In this document: piece after piece, positions 48,516 through 58,918 of the stretch | Numbering within the stretch: the first letter of the stretch is position 1 | Layout of the letters: every line of letters starts with the position of its first letter | Assembly: GCA_003116975.1 (NCBI GenBank) | Contig: BGKB01000118.1 | Span: forward strand, 62,001-126,000 | Direction: 5' to 3' | DNA length: 64,000 nt | Source: Aurantiochytrium sp. KH105 | Lineage: Eukaryota; Sar; Bigyra; Thraustochytrida; Thraustochytriidae | The notes under the pieces: generated by a model | The model's input: only the letters and a program-made list of their open reading frames with translations | Database searches by the model: none | Told to the model about the DNA's origin: nothing | Translations under genes and position numbers: made by a program

Positions 48516-51155
48516 TCACATGAAAAGATTTGCTGCAGATTGCGTGGCGGGAGAAGCGAAGCCAGCTTTGTTCGTGGCTTGATTAACAAAAGACAGAGCA
48601 AGGTTGTGAAGCTCGACGCGTTGGCGACTCACGTGGCGGTTTTCAGGCGACGCATTGTTTGAACGCAAAAGGAGCACCGCTCGTTCCAGATACATGATTG
48701 CTGCGCGAAGACGATTCATCATGTACAAGCTGCATCCCGCACGAATGAGCGCGTTGACCTCGACGAGATCGCTTGGCAAGCACCGAGCAAGGTGGACAGA
48801 TCGTAAGTACATGGCAGCTGCGCGTTCTGGATACGTGCTTCGCTGCAGCGCGAGATCTCCAGCGCGAAGGATGCCAAGTACCTCGTCTTTTGGGAGGCGG
48901 CCCGCTGCCTCGATGGCGCCAAGGTCTCCGAGCCGACGCATAAGATTCGCACGGTCATTCGACTGCGTCACCGTGCCCATGTACTCGACGCCGTAATGTC
49001 CTCCCAGCGCCGCATCGTTGGCAAGATAAGCACATTGAGTTAGGCTGGAAAGTACAATAGGCTCTTGCTTCCACATGCCCATCTCCCTGAGAATTGGAAG
49101 ACTTTGCTCGTAGAGTTCGACAGCTTCGGGCACCTTTTTCCTGTCCGAGTAAATGTGACCAATATTGCCCAATGCGCGCGCTTGGGCTCTCAGGCTTGAG
49201 CAGGCGATACACTTGCACCACGCTGCGCGTGCATCGTGCTGCAGTAAGCCCTTGTACACAAGGTTTGTGGTTGGCTGCGAGGTCTTGGCCTCGGCCCCAT
49301 AGTCAATTTGGTACGCAACGTTCCTCTCTGCCCTTTCCCAAACGTCGCGAAAAATATCCTCGGCTTCATCGCGCGCGCCTTTCTGAAAGCGGTCTGCGCC
49401 TTTGCGCAATAGAAAGTCAAGCTCGTCCGGATTCGTCAATCCCTGCGACGACCCGTCGGACGAGGACTCGTGGTCCCGCACTGCAGAGGCCGCTTCCGAG
49501 GAATGCGCACTTGCGTGCGAGGAAAGCCCACACAAAGAGCAGCTGATCGCAACGTTCGAAGTCCGAGGTGCCCGATGCGCACACTCCCTCGCACACTCGT
49601 CTTGGTCTTTGCCGCCAGCTGTACTGCTTTCAACACTCTTGACAAAGTACGCGTGCATGAGATCAGTATCGGTCCACCCCTCCTCGAGTGCTGCGAGCGC
49701 AGTCTTTGGAAGCTCTAGGTCTTTACGGATGACTCGATTCCAGCGTGTGGCCAACGGCCCAGGTTTAGGTTTGTACAGGTGCGCGTTCGTCGCGCATAAA
49801 AAGGCATCGAGGTCGGCGAACAAATGACTGGATTCCGTGCCCCGAGCTGGTGACAATCCGGTCCGTTTGCCATCTGCGCCGTGATTTGGGCTTGAAGCAG
49901 CTCGGCTCGCGTGCACATGGAGTCCGGCGATGCCGGCATTCATAAGACCGCAGTGACGCGTCTCCCCGCCGCGCGCGACGTACGATACAACGAGCTTTGC
50001 CACTGCGCGCGAACGCATCGTCCTAACGATATAGCTTCCGGGCGATTCCCCCGTCAAGGCTTTCGTTGCACTAGCTCTACTCGCATTGCCCCAAAACTCG
50101 GGCCGAACAAAGCCAAACTTATCGAGAAGCGAGCCATGTGCCCGTTTAAAGGCGACGTGAGCGGGGCCAAAAATTGCTACAAAGTCCCGAACGTCTTTGA
50201 AAAGGACAGGCTGCTCAAGGTTGGGCCAAACACACGTGTCATTCGTCCTACGGCAGTCTGTCAAGATCTCCAAAACACGAACAATGCGCACAGGATCGGA
50301 CACTATGTCACCACTATCTTGCTCTAGCCGCTGCACAATTTCGATCAACTCGCCCATTCGCAGACTTGCATCTTCGCCTAGAGAGCTACTTTCGGCAGCA
50401 GCATGCTGTGGAGCCATGGCGAATAGACGGTGCGCTTCTCGGTTTGCGTCGAAAAGGAACAAGGCTTCCTCTTCGTCCTCAGTGGATCCCATGTCTTCGA
50501 GGGTGCTTTCTTCATCGTGAGAGGCATCGGACGCGACCACTTTCGCTTGAGTTTTGGTTGGCTCTGGGGGTTGAGGTGTGGACAGGAGAGCATTGCCAGA
50601 CTGTGAATTGTCCTTTTCTTGCGCACCTTGAACTTCGGCATTGACTTCACTATCGGTGGGGGTTCGAACGATTGTCGCAGGAGTTTCTGTATCCTCGCTC
50701 GCGACAGCTTTGAGGTCTTCCTCATCGACACATATGGACAGCGACTCCTCCTCTGCGTCCTGGTTGCTCCCAGACCCCTGCGACTTGACCGCGTCCTGAG
50801 CGACAACACTCGCCACGACTTCGTCCACGATCTCTTGCGCAAATGAACTACCCTCCTCATCTACTACTTTGGTACTGCCGTTGCTGCTGCTGTTGCTGGT
50901 GCCATGTAAAATATCGCCGTTCGTGTTTGTCTTCGTGTCTGTGTCATTCGTGGCCATACCGGTGCTGCAGCTATTGACACCACTGTTGTTGTTGTTGTTG
51001 CTGCTGCTGCTGCTGCTCCTGCCGATTTCCCCCGCCGTAGCGTCTTCGTAGATGCCGGCCGTCTCCGCCTTGGCGCCCTCCTCGCCAGCGTCACGCTGCC
51101 GCTGCTGCTGCTGCTGCTGCTGCTGCACAGCCTCGGCGCTCGCCTCGTCCTCCAT
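48516..51155 (-). CDS. SH2 domain protein with C-terminal TPR-like repeats
   Basis: An 879-residue protein from the ATG at 51155; the frame extends upstream into GC-rich sequence without protein character. Residues 1-270 are low complexity (polyQ, Ser, Asn, Glu). Residues about 290-440 contain an SH2-type module: a helical lead-in FKDVRDFVAIFGP near 316, then FWGNASRASATKAL and PGSYIVR with Arg378 at the phosphotyrosine-binding position, then AKLVVSYVARGGETRHCGL. A Cys/His-containing segment near 520-545 is followed by TPR-like helices from about 590 to 860 (ARALGNIGHIYSDRKKVPEAVELYEQSL is a good TPR). SH2 domains bind phosphotyrosine and TPRs bind peptides, so an adaptor role is likely. No kinase domain is present. 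It is divergent from HRD1. Confidence 0.78.
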   Translation of the reverse strand: MEDEASAEAVQQQQQQQQRQRDAGEEGAKAETAGIYEDATAGEIGRSSSSSSNNNNNSGVNSCSTGMATNDTDTKTNTNGDILHGTSNSSSNGSTKVVDEEGSSFAQEIVDEVVASVVAQDAVKSQGSGSNQDAEEESLSICVDEEDLKAVASEDTETPATIVRTPTDSEVNAEVQGAQEKDNSQSGNALLSTPQPPEPTKTQAKVVASDASHDEESTLEDMGSTEDEEEALFLFDANREAHRLFAMAPQHAAAESSSLGEDASLRMGELIEIVQRLEQDSGDIVSDPVRIVRVLEILTDCRRTNDTCVWPNLEQPVLFKDVRDFVAIFGPAHVAFKRAHGSLLDKFGFVRPEFWGNASRASATKALTGESPGSYIVRTMRSRAVAKLVVSYVARGGETRHCGLMNAGIAGLHVHASRAASSPNHGADGKRTGLSPARGTESSHLFADLDAFLCATNAHLYKPKPGPLATRWNRVIRKDLELPKTALAALEEGWTDTDLMHAYFVKSVESSTAGGKDQDECARECAHRAPRTSNVAISCSLCGLSSHASAHSSEAASAVRDHESSSDGSSQGLTNPDELDFLLRKGADRFQKGARDEAEDIFRDVWERAERNVAYQIDYGAEAKTSQPTTNLVYKGLLQHDARAAWCKCIACSSLRAQARALGNIGHIYSDRKKVPEAVELYEQSLPILREMGMWKQEPIVLSSLTQCAYLANDAALGGHYGVEYMGTVTQSNDRANLMRRLGDLGAIEAAGRLPKDEVLGILRAGDLALQRSTYPERAAAMYLRSVHLARCLPSDLVEVNALIRAGCSLYMMNRLRAAIMYLERAVLLLRSNNASPENRHVSRQRVELHNLALSFVNQATNKAGFASPATQSAANLFM

Positions 51156-51783
51156 GCTCTCCTCTCTCCGCGCGCTCCTCCGTGCGCGCGCGCCGGGGGG
51201 GGAGGGGCGCGCGCGAGGGGCGTGTCCGGTCTGTCTCGCGGCGGCGCGCGGGCGCGCGGGCGGCCAGGGCGAATCCGGGTCTCTCTCGCCGCCCGGGTCG
51301 CGCGCGAGCGATCGATCATCGACCGCTCGGCCGATCGCTCTGAGGTGGTAGACAGGCGGATCTATCTTTGCCGGGCGAGGCGCGGGCGGCCGACTGCGAG
51401 TCGCGCGGCCGTTTGGTGCACTTGCCGCCGCGCCGGGCCGACTGTGCGCGGGCGAGAGTCCGACTTGCGCGCGCGGGAAAAAGCGGTTGGGGCCCGCCGC
51501 GGCCGGCGCGACGCGGCAGAATCGCAACGCGGGCGGCGCGCGGCGCGGCCAGGTGGCGGCGAGCCCGCGCGCGGGCGGCGGGCGGGGCGCGGCGGCGCGG
51601 CGCGCGGCGCGGCAGCGGAGGCCTGCCGGCCGGGCGTGCGGGCGCGCGCGCGCGGGCGGGCGGGCGGAGAGGGATCGCATCGCATCATCGGCCGATTTTC
51701 GAATCGGAATCGAAGTGAGCGCGCCGTCGAGACCGGCAACGACCCTCGCGTGGCGTGCTCGCGGGGAACGACCGGGAGGGAAG
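51156..51783. promoter_or_regulatory. GC-rich divergent promoter region of the SH2-TPR and HRD1 genes
   Basis: About 630 nt, extremely GC-rich, with long runs of GCG and GGGCGG. Frames of both flanking genes stay open through it only because AT-rich stop codons are rare. No discrete element can be assigned. Confidence 0.5.
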
Positions 51784-54153
51784 ATGAGATTCACGGAATA
51801 TGCCATCGCGTCAACGCTGGTGACTGCAGGCGTTGTCTCGTACGCGTACATGACGAGAGTGCAGTTCTATCCGGCGGTGATCTACCTGGTCACATCGAAG
51901 CCGGCCATCATGGTGCTGGGAAATATGGCGTTTGTGTTCACAATTGCGCTTGGACAGCTCACCAACAAGATTTTCTTGGGTCGTCTGCGTGAGGTGGAGC
52001 GCGAGATCATTTGGGAAAATCTGCGCTACGCTTTCACAGAAACCTGTCTGGCTCTATCCACCTTTCGCGAAGAGATGAGTCTCAATGTGGTGATCATGTT
52101 CACAGCGCTTCTCTTTGCCAAAGTGTTTCACTGGTTATGCGAGGCGCGCGTGGAGCACCTCGAGCAAGCGCAGGAGACCTCGCGACTTGCACACGCGCGG
52201 ACCGTGAGTTTGATGGCCGTTCTCCTCTTTGTGGACGTATGCTGCGCAGGGGCGTCATTGTATGTTGTGCAAACACAGGGACCTTCGGTGCAGGTGTTTT
52301 TTGGATTCGAGTACATTCTGCTGGCCATCAAAGTCATGGAAGTCTTTATCAAGTATTGCCTTGCGGCCATCGACATGCACTTCATCCAGGGCCAATGGTA
52401 CAACAAGTCTCTTTACGAGCTGTATTTGAAGCTCTTTATTGACATGGCGCAGCTCATCGTCAATATGATCTTTTTTGCTATCATTTTCACCTACTATGGC
52501 GTCCCACTGCACCTCATGCGCCAGCTGTACATTGCGGCCAAGAACGTCCATGACAGGCTCTCCCACTTTTGGCGGTTCCGCCAAATCACGGCCAATCTTC
52601 ACGATAGCTTCCAGAGTGCGACGGAGGAGGATCTCGAGGCGACCGATCGGGTTTGCATTATTTGTCGAGAGGAGATGGTCGCTGCCACTGGTATTGGCGC
52701 ACCCAAAAAGCTCGGGTCATGCGGACACATTTTTCACTTTTACTGCCTTCGCAACTGGCTCGAGCGGCAGCTCAAGTGCCCGACCTGTCGCACGGACATT
52801 CCTTGGAACCAAGCCCAAAGGAATAACATTCGGCCTGCCGCAGCTGACAACAACGTAGGCAACGGCGGCGCCGAGGCCAGAGGCGGGGGCGTGGGAGGCG
52901 GCAATGCCGACGTAGGCCGCGATCGCAACCAAAGGCCCGAGAATGAAGCCGACAACGACCGGGCCCAGCCCCCCCCGGCCGCGCCTGTGGGGCAAGCACC
53001 AGCAGAAGAAGGCAACGCGCAGGGTGGATTGCGTGCTCCGCGGCATTTCATGAATGAAAATGCCTTCATGAATGGCTTGCGATGGCAAAGACTCGGACAG
53101 GAGCAACAGCCGCACGATCGAGAGCCACGAGAGCAAGAGCAGCCGCCACAGGAGCAAGAACGAAGAAGCCACCAGCAGCAAGAGCAGCAGCGCGAGGAGA
53201 CGAGGTCCTCTTCTTCCCCACGAGTGCAACCGCGCGCGTCTGGTAGGGAAAGTGCTTCGCATGCAGCGCAAGCGTCACCAACTCGTCCGAGGAACGAGCA
53301 AGCCGGTCGCAACGGAGACTTTGCAAGTTACGTACGCCAAGGTCATGGTACCCAGAGCGCTTCTGCTTCCAGTAGCAGATCAAGCATGCCAGGTCTGCCA
53401 AGTGCAGCGTGGAGTGGTGCTTCACAATCGAGGCTGCGTTCTCCGCCACCATTTGGGTTTCCCATGGGTCTCGGGCCCACGGGAACGGTCACCGGCGCCC
53501 CGGTTGCTGGAGGTGAACTTCCTAGTGTGGCGCAGTATTTGCAGAGTCAGATCGAGATTCTCCAGCTTCAGCTTCAAGTTTACCAAGCACAGGCCAACGC
53601 AGCTCATGCTACGCGAAGGGCGGCGCTTGCCGCAATGCGTGCTCGCGAATTTCACGCGCGGCAGCAGCACCAGCACCAGCAAAAACAGAAGAAAGATAAT
53701 GAAGAGGAAGGAGAAGGTGGAGGAGCAGAGGCAGAAGCAGAAGCAGAAGAAGAAGGTGTGCCATATTCATTAGGACATGTATCGGGTGACCATGACGAGA
53801 CTGCCGCTGAAGACGACGATGCCAAGGAAGCTCCCCCACTCCAAGAAGAAGGCTTGCCAGTTCCTGCGCCAGGGTTTCGAGATGAAGATCTCGCATCTCC
53901 AGAGGCACCGAGGCCGCCCTTGACGCCGCCACCAGCACCATCGCGGGACGCCGAACGCGTCATTGAAGAAGACGCTCCTCCTCGTGAGGATCCTGCGCTC
54001 ACACCAGACGGCACACAAACCGCGGACGAAACAGGCAGGGCATCTGGCGAGCGCCTGTCAACTCCTCAGCAAGAATTACGTCTTCGTCTTGCTGCAGCTG
54101 CGATGGCTCGCTCACAGAATAGCGCTGGGGGTGGTGAGTCAAAGGACGAGTGA
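51784..54153 (+). CDS. HRD1: HRD1/synoviolin-like ERAD E3 ubiquitin ligase
   Basis: A 789-residue protein from the ATG at 51784 (MRFTEYAIA). The N-terminal 260 residues hold about six hydrophobic segments, including LGQLTNKIFLGRLREVE and EYILLAIKVMEVFIKYCLAAIDM, which are typical of HRD1. The cytosolic RING-H2 has all eight ligands: C291, C294, C313, H315, H318, C321, C332, C335. HRD1 ubiquitinates misfolded ER proteins for retrotranslocation and proteasomal degradation (ERAD). The C-terminal 440 residues are Gln-, Pro-, Glu- and Arg-rich and disordered, with a possible helix near 575-620. Length is comparable with animal synoviolins. Upstream in-frame sequence is GC-rich and non-conserved, which supports this start. 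Confidence 0.93.
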   Translation: MRFTEYAIASTLVTAGVVSYAYMTRVQFYPAVIYLVTSKPAIMVLGNMAFVFTIALGQLTNKIFLGRLREVEREIIWENLRYAFTETCLALSTFREEMSLNVVIMFTALLFAKVFHWLCEARVEHLEQAQETSRLAHARTVSLMAVLLFVDVCCAGASLYVVQTQGPSVQVFFGFEYILLAIKVMEVFIKYCLAAIDMHFIQGQWYNKSLYELYLKLFIDMAQLIVNMIFFAIIFTYYGVPLHLMRQLYIAAKNVHDRLSHFWRFRQITANLHDSFQSATEEDLEATDRVCIICREEMVAATGIGAPKKLGSCGHIFHFYCLRNWLERQLKCPTCRTDIPWNQAQRNNIRPAAADNNVGNGGAEARGGGVGGGNADVGRDRNQRPENEADNDRAQPPPAAPVGQAPAEEGNAQGGLRAPRHFMNENAFMNGLRWQRLGQEQQPHDREPREQEQPPQEQERRSHQQQEQQREETRSSSSPRVQPRASGRESASHAAQASPTRPRNEQAGRNGDFASYVRQGHGTQSASASSSRSSMPGLPSAAWSGASQSRLRSPPPFGFPMGLGPTGTVTGAPVAGGELPSVAQYLQSQIEILQLQLQVYQAQANAAHATRRAALAAMRAREFHARQQHQHQQKQKKDNEEEGEGGGAEAEAEAEEEGVPYSLGHVSGDHDETAAEDDDAKEAPPLQEEGLPVPAPGFRDEDLASPEAPRPPLTPPPAPSRDAERVIEEDAPPREDPALTPDGTQTADETGRASGERLSTPQQELRLRLAAAAMARSQNSAGGGESKDE

Positions 54154-54653
54154 TGTGAAGACCTCTCCGATCGGGGCGAGGTGAGACATGTCGCTTTATA
54201 TACATTCTTGGTATGGATTGTTTGTCTGTTTCTTCAAAAGGTTGATGTGGGTGATCGAATAATGTTGATAATGGTTCGTGATCTATGGAAAAAGCTATGT
54301 TTTCGGACGCCTTTACGACCTTGTAATTGCGCGCGTAGAAACACCAAAAACTTGAAGGTTCGTAGACTCAGCGTCAGAGAGAGCTGGGAGGAAAACGGGG
54401 AACAGGGTCAAACGAGGGGAAAGACAAGGTGGAAACTAGCCACAAGGAAGGACTTTCGCTTTGACATATGCCTGCTCTGGCGCCTTGAAGCGAGACAAAA
54501 CCAAATCCTGCTGCAAAGACCCTAGGCTTTCTCTCTCTCTCTCTCTCTCTTTTTCTCTGTCTTGACTTTGGAATCGACTTCGAAGAGAAAGAAAGGCGAT
54601 TGTCACTTGAAGCAGATCATAAGCCATCAAGGATTGTTTCAGATCGAATGGAA
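54154..54653. other. Convergent intergenic spacer with CT repeat
   Basis: About 500 nt between stop codons of HRD1 and VPS25. A CT dinucleotide run lies at about 54530-54551. No gene is supported. Confidence 0.5.
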
Positions 54654-55220
54654 TCAAATGAACTTGACGCCGGTCTCGTCGAGACTCTCGTCACTTGGAT
54701 ATACTTCAGCCTTGTTTTGGTTTTCGAGAATTTCGAGCGCCTGGATGCAAAGCGCGGGTTCGATACCCTGAATTGGGGTGTTGCGCGTGAGGTCGCCGCT
54801 ATGCAGCTCGTAGACGGTATAAATGGTCCCACCGAGCCCATTCTGCTGTACAAAGTCGTAAATAATAGACGCCCATTCGGACGGAGTCTTGACAAAGACG
54901 TACAAGGTCTTTCCGGCGTCGTGCCATTGCCCATGACCGCTTGCAACGAGGTCGTCGGCGACAGCCTTGCGACCCGCGGCATCGAGGGCACGATCTAGCT
55001 TGGCATTTGTAAAGAGAGGAAAACTGTCGAGACTGAGTACGGAAGGCCCCGCCGCGTCCGCTCCCTGCGAGCGCTGCTGTTGCTGCTGCCGAGCAAAGTC
55101 CTCGAGCACGAGACGGCGCCAGAGTCGAACCTGCTTCAGGCGCGTCGCTTCGTTGTCCTGGAGCGTGTAAAAGGCTTTGAACTTGGCGTGAAACTCCGCC
55201 TCCGTCGGGGCCTTCTCCAT
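54654..55220 (-). CDS. VPS25: ESCRT-II subunit VPS25
   Basis: A 188-residue protein, the normal size for VPS25. The N-terminal winged helix begins with FYTLQDNEATRLKQVRLWRRLVLEDF, matching the family PF/YTLQ-N-x-x-T-R-x-KQ-x-x-x-W motif. A polyQ insert of five residues follows. The middle has LFTNAKLDRAL, then the second winged helix with WHDAGKTLYVFVKTPSEWASIIYDFV, TVYELHSGD, and the end ALEILENQNKAEVY then GVKFI, which matches the family's C-terminal GVKFF. VPS25 is the two-copy arm of the ESCRT-II Y complex that recruits VPS20 (ESCRT-III) during multivesicular body formation on endosomes. It shares a promoter region of about 230 nt with the divergent ERGIC3 gene. Confidence 0.95.
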   Translation of the reverse strand: MEKAPTEAEFHAKFKAFYTLQDNEATRLKQVRLWRRLVLEDFARQQQQQRSQGADAAGPSVLSLDSFPLFTNAKLDRALDAAGRKAVADDLVASGHGQWHDAGKTLYVFVKTPSEWASIIYDFVQQNGLGGTIYTVYELHSGDLTRNTPIQGIEPALCIQALEILENQNKAEVYPSDESLDETGVKFI

Positions 55221-55451
55221 CGCGCCTGCGCCAGCGCCAGCGCCTGCGTGTCTGCGGCCGCGCGCTCGCTCGCTCGCGCGCGTAATATCTTTTGTCTCGG
55301 TCTCGCTTGGGGTTTATCTGCTTTGCTCTGCGCGCAACGATGCAAAGAAAGCTGCCTTCATTCAACCTCGTGTTTTTGCGTGCTTCGTGTATACAGAGTC
55401 CCAACCGTGGCGAGCGAGCGAGCGAGTGAGCGAACGAGCGTCGCGAGGAGC
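55221..55451. promoter_or_regulatory. Compact bidirectional promoter region, VPS25 / ERGIC3
   Basis: Only 231 nt separate two divergent start codons. A GAGC/GCGA tandem run lies at about 55413-55434 next to the ERGIC3 start. Both 5' untranslated regions and promoters must fit here. Confidence 0.6.
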
Positions 55452-56816
55452 ATGAGCGGCATGCTGGAGCGACTCCGGGGGCTCGATGCCTTTCCCAAGG
55501 CTGCCGAGGAGTTCAGAGTGCGCACGCATGCGGGTGGCCTCGTCTCGCTCGTGGGCGTGGCGGTCATGATGGTGCTTTTGCTTGTCGAGGCCGGGGGCTT
55601 TTTCTGGGGCGTTGAGGCCGAAGAGGAGGTGGTCATTGACCGCGCGCTGGACGAAGTGCTGAGCATTCACTTTGACATTACATTTCCAAAAATGGCCTGC
55701 GAGCATCTCGCGGTAGAAACTGTGGACGCCAGCGGCGGAGCGCACCACGGGTCCGAGCACGACGTCTTTGAGCTTCCGCTTGACGAGGAGGGCCTCGTTT
55801 TTGCAGACCCAGTGCAGTATGGACACAATGAAGATGCTACGGTGCTGTCAATGTCGGAGTACTCGCATTTGCAAGCAGCCGGCAAAAACAAAGACAAGAG
55901 CAAAACCAATGATCGGGAGGCTGCTGCTCCAAAAGCGCCTGTTTCCTCCGGCAGCAGCTGTGGAAGCTGTTACACGCCAATGCCGCTGGCGTCAAGCAGG
56001 AAGATGGAAAATGCAAAGGATAACAGCAAGCGTCGAGAAAACAAACAGTGCTGCGAGACGTGCGCTCAGGTGCGGGACGCCTTTCTGGCGCGGGGTTGGG
56101 CTTGGCGGAAAGATGGCGAACATCGGTTTTGGCAGTGTAACAAGCGCGTGCGAGGGCCGCCCAAGCCACCCACAATACAGCACGCGGGGTGCGAAGTTGT
56201 GGGAAGCCTGCGAGTGCCCAAGGCCAAAGGCAGCTTCCACTTTGGTCCTTCTGCGCACATTATGCAGCAGGACCTCTTCCAGGCGTTTTGGGGCCGTGCT
56301 GGTGGCGCCGGCGGTCGAGAAGGGCACACATCTATTGACATGTCCCACAAAATCCATGCCTTGTGGTTTGGCGACACTGCGCCCGAAGAGGCGCAGCAAG
56401 CTCTTTCGAAAGTGGTCAGCTCCGCCAAGGCTGCTGCGCCGGCGCTGCAAGGCTCGGAGAGAACCGTGGAGCGTGGGTCCCTTGTGCATTACTATTTGAA
56501 GATTGTAGCCACGGACATTTCCCTTGATGGGCGAAAGAGTAACGGGACCCTGCAGACTCATCAGTACGCGGTCTCGGAGCACGTTCGCCCTGCCACACAA
56601 ACCATGATGCCTTCATTGCACTTTTTCTATGACACGCCTCCGTTGCGTCTTCAGTACAGTGCGAAGCGCAAATCGTGGGCGCACTTTTTCACGCGTCTAA
56701 GCGCTCTCATTGGCGGCACGTATACTTTGATGGGACTTGTGGATCGAGCGCTGCACACGCGCTCGGGTCGAGCGATTTCTTCTTCGTCTTCTTCGTCTTC
56801 TTCTTCTCTGCGATAG
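55452..56816 (+). CDS. ERGIC3: ERGIC3/Erv46-like cargo receptor of the early secretory pathway
   Basis: A 454-residue protein from the ATG at 55452. The N-terminus LRGLDAFPKAAEEFRVRT leads into a hydrophobic segment at about residues 29-50 and the following DITFPKMACEHLAVE, a family hallmark. The lumenal domain contains CGSCY and CCETCAQVRDAF, corresponding to the Cys-rich CCNTC region of ERGIC3/Erv46, then GCEVVGSLRVPKAKGSFHFGP and SHKIHALWFGD. A second hydrophobic segment lies near 410-430, before a short Ser-rich tail. Erv46-type proteins cycle between ER and Golgi in COPII/COPI vesicles and retrieve or package cargo. A Lys-rich insert near residues 135-195 is longer than in animals, as far as I recall. 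Confidence 0.93.
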   Translation: MSGMLERLRGLDAFPKAAEEFRVRTHAGGLVSLVGVAVMMVLLLVEAGGFFWGVEAEEEVVIDRALDEVLSIHFDITFPKMACEHLAVETVDASGGAHHGSEHDVFELPLDEEGLVFADPVQYGHNEDATVLSMSEYSHLQAAGKNKDKSKTNDREAAAPKAPVSSGSSCGSCYTPMPLASSRKMENAKDNSKRRENKQCCETCAQVRDAFLARGWAWRKDGEHRFWQCNKRVRGPPKPPTIQHAGCEVVGSLRVPKAKGSFHFGPSAHIMQQDLFQAFWGRAGGAGGREGHTSIDMSHKIHALWFGDTAPEEAQQALSKVVSSAKAAAPALQGSERTVERGSLVHYYLKIVATDISLDGRKSNGTLQTHQYAVSEHVRPATQTMMPSLHFFYDTPPLRLQYSAKRKSWAHFFTRLSALIGGTYTLMGLVDRALHTRSGRAISSSSSSSSSSLR

Positions 56817-58918
56817 ATATAATAAACCTGTACACCAACTCAAGATTTCGTCGATTGTCAGACCCATTGAAAAGGTCAAGTCAAGTCAAGTCAAGTCACG
56901 GCGGCAAAGCTCGGAAAAAAAATTCGAGAGAAGAATGGGCCTTGGACTTAGGCTTGTTTATATTTGATACAGACGACACGGGCCCGCTGGCGTCCAAAGA
57001 GAGACTTCTGCAAATGATTATTCTTCGAACGGAATCGTGAGACAGACAGATCGAGAAACAGACCACAGAGGCCTTGTCCGCCCTGAAACGCCGCACTTTC
57101 CTTTGGCCCTGATTCGGGACACTGCGCGCGCAGGCGTTTGCGTGCTCGCTTCGGCTTTATTCTGAGCCTTCGTCACGCTCCGTCCTGGTCTTCTGTGTCA
57201 GTCGTGCTGCGAGCAGCAGGGCAGGCAAGTAGAAGCCATGACGAGGTTGTACACATCTCACAGTCAGTCAGGTCCAAGACCACCGGGACGAACAGCCACT
57301 GTTGAGGACCGACCGCGACTGGGGCGGATGCGAGCGTGGCGGTGGCCGCAGTGGTAGGGCTGTATGCCTGCCGGCTGCTGCTGCATGCATGTGCGTGTCA
57401 GGCTCGGCTCGGATCCGAGTCGCCTATAGGTCTGGCAGGTCCCGCGCAAGCAAAGCAAGCAAGCACGTCGCAAGGATGCAACACAAGGATGCATGGATGC
57501 ACTGCACTGCATGCGGCTGCTGCATGCAAAGCCCCAAGCCCCAAGGTGGCGGGCGAGCTTTGGTGCGGAACCGCAGGAGCGGCAGTCTCGGTGTGGCCGA
57601 AGGGCGCGAGCGCGAGCGTGCAACGCGGAGCCGCCGTCCGCCTTCGCGGGCTGCTTCGTGCAGAGCCGTCGCGACGGGTTCGGGCAGGCAAGGCAAGGCA
57701 AGGCGAGTCGTTCTTTCTTTCTTTCTTCGTGTTGGATGGATTCAAATCCTCCTCGAGCAGCCAGCACAGAACAGCTTGAGACACAGCCTGCTGCGTGGCG
57801 TCGGCGCGCGGCGCGCGGCGCACGACATCCGTTATCCTGCGCGCGTCGCAGCGAAGCGCCGCGCGAGGTCGAGCGGCCCCGGGTCGGGTCTCGCGCGAAG
57901 ACAAGACCCGGTCTCGCCCATTCCAAATCTGGCCTCGCTGGACCGAGTTGACCGGACGAGTTCATCTGCGGCCTCTCCTGCCGCCCGCCAACCACGCGGG
58001 CGCGGCCTCGCATCCTCCGCGCACAGACGCAGACACCGCCGCGCTCGCCCGCCCGCCCGCGCCCGCGCGTACGCAGCCCTAGGCAGGCAGGCAGGCAGGC
58101 ATCGTGCGGGCGGGCATCAGGCCAAGCCGGGCAGTGCAGGGCAGGCCAAGCCGGGCAGGGCAGGGCAGGGCAGCCGACCTCCAGGCTCTTCCGCAGCGCC
58201 GGAGGCGCTCAATACACGCGCCTGCGCCCTCGCCCTCCTCCTCCTCCCTCCCTCCCGCGCCGCCGCCCCCGCTCGCCGGCCGCGCGCCCGCTTTGGCGCG
58301 CCCGGTTCGAGGCAGGAACCGCGGACCTGGGATCCCATCGCATCCCATCCGCTCCGGCCGCCCATCCATCCATCCATCCATCCATCCATCCATCCATCCA
58401 TCCATCCCAGCCGCTCCCGCCCGGCCTCCGCGCGTCGGCCGCCCGCCCCGGCCGCCCGCGCCCGGCGTCCGCGCGGAGAGAGAGGGCCGGGGCGAGGCAG
58501 CGAGGCCGCGGCGCCGCGCGAGGGAGCGAGGGCGGGCGGGAGGGAGGGAGGGCGGCATAGGGTATACAGGAGAGGGAGGAGGCAGGCCGCGATCCTCGCG
58601 CACTTCGGGCGGCGGCGCGCAAGTGGGCTATAGCGGCGCGGAAAGGGCGGCGAGGCGCGGCGCAAGTGGGAGGTATTCGGCGGCCTGCTCCGCCGCTGCG
58701 GCCGGCCGGCCGGCCTGCTTGGAGACGGACGCAGCAGAGCGGAGACAGAGCGGCGGCGAGGCTCGCAGGCAGGGTGCCGGCGCCGCCGGTCCGCGGCCGC
58801 GGCCTGCGCGGCAGCGCCGGGCTCTCCGCGCGCGCCCTCCGTCTCTCCCCCCTCCTCCCCCCGCGCCGGTCCCGGACCGCCGCGGGCGGCCGAGGCGGGC
58901 GCGGCGGTTTTGAGGTGG
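56817..58918. other. Long low-complexity region upstream of the Ras GEF gene
   Basis: About 2.1 kb between two plus-strand genes. It contains TCAAG repeats near 56874-56896, a CTTT run near 57711-57727, an AGGC run at 58081-58102, and a CCAT run at 58362-58406. Open frames of up to 480 codons on both strands are Arg/Pro/Gly-rich artefacts of GC content. No gene is supported. Confidence 0.45.
58362..58406. repeat. CCAT tetranucleotide tandem repeat
   Basis: About 11 uninterrupted CCAT units, directly readable, upstream of the Ras GEF gene. Confidence 0.95.

Noticed and set aside
57302-58633. Plus-strand open frame of about 443 codons upstream of the Ras GEF
   Set aside because: Arg/Pro/Ala-rich, runs through simple repeats, no start context and no domain; explained by high GC.
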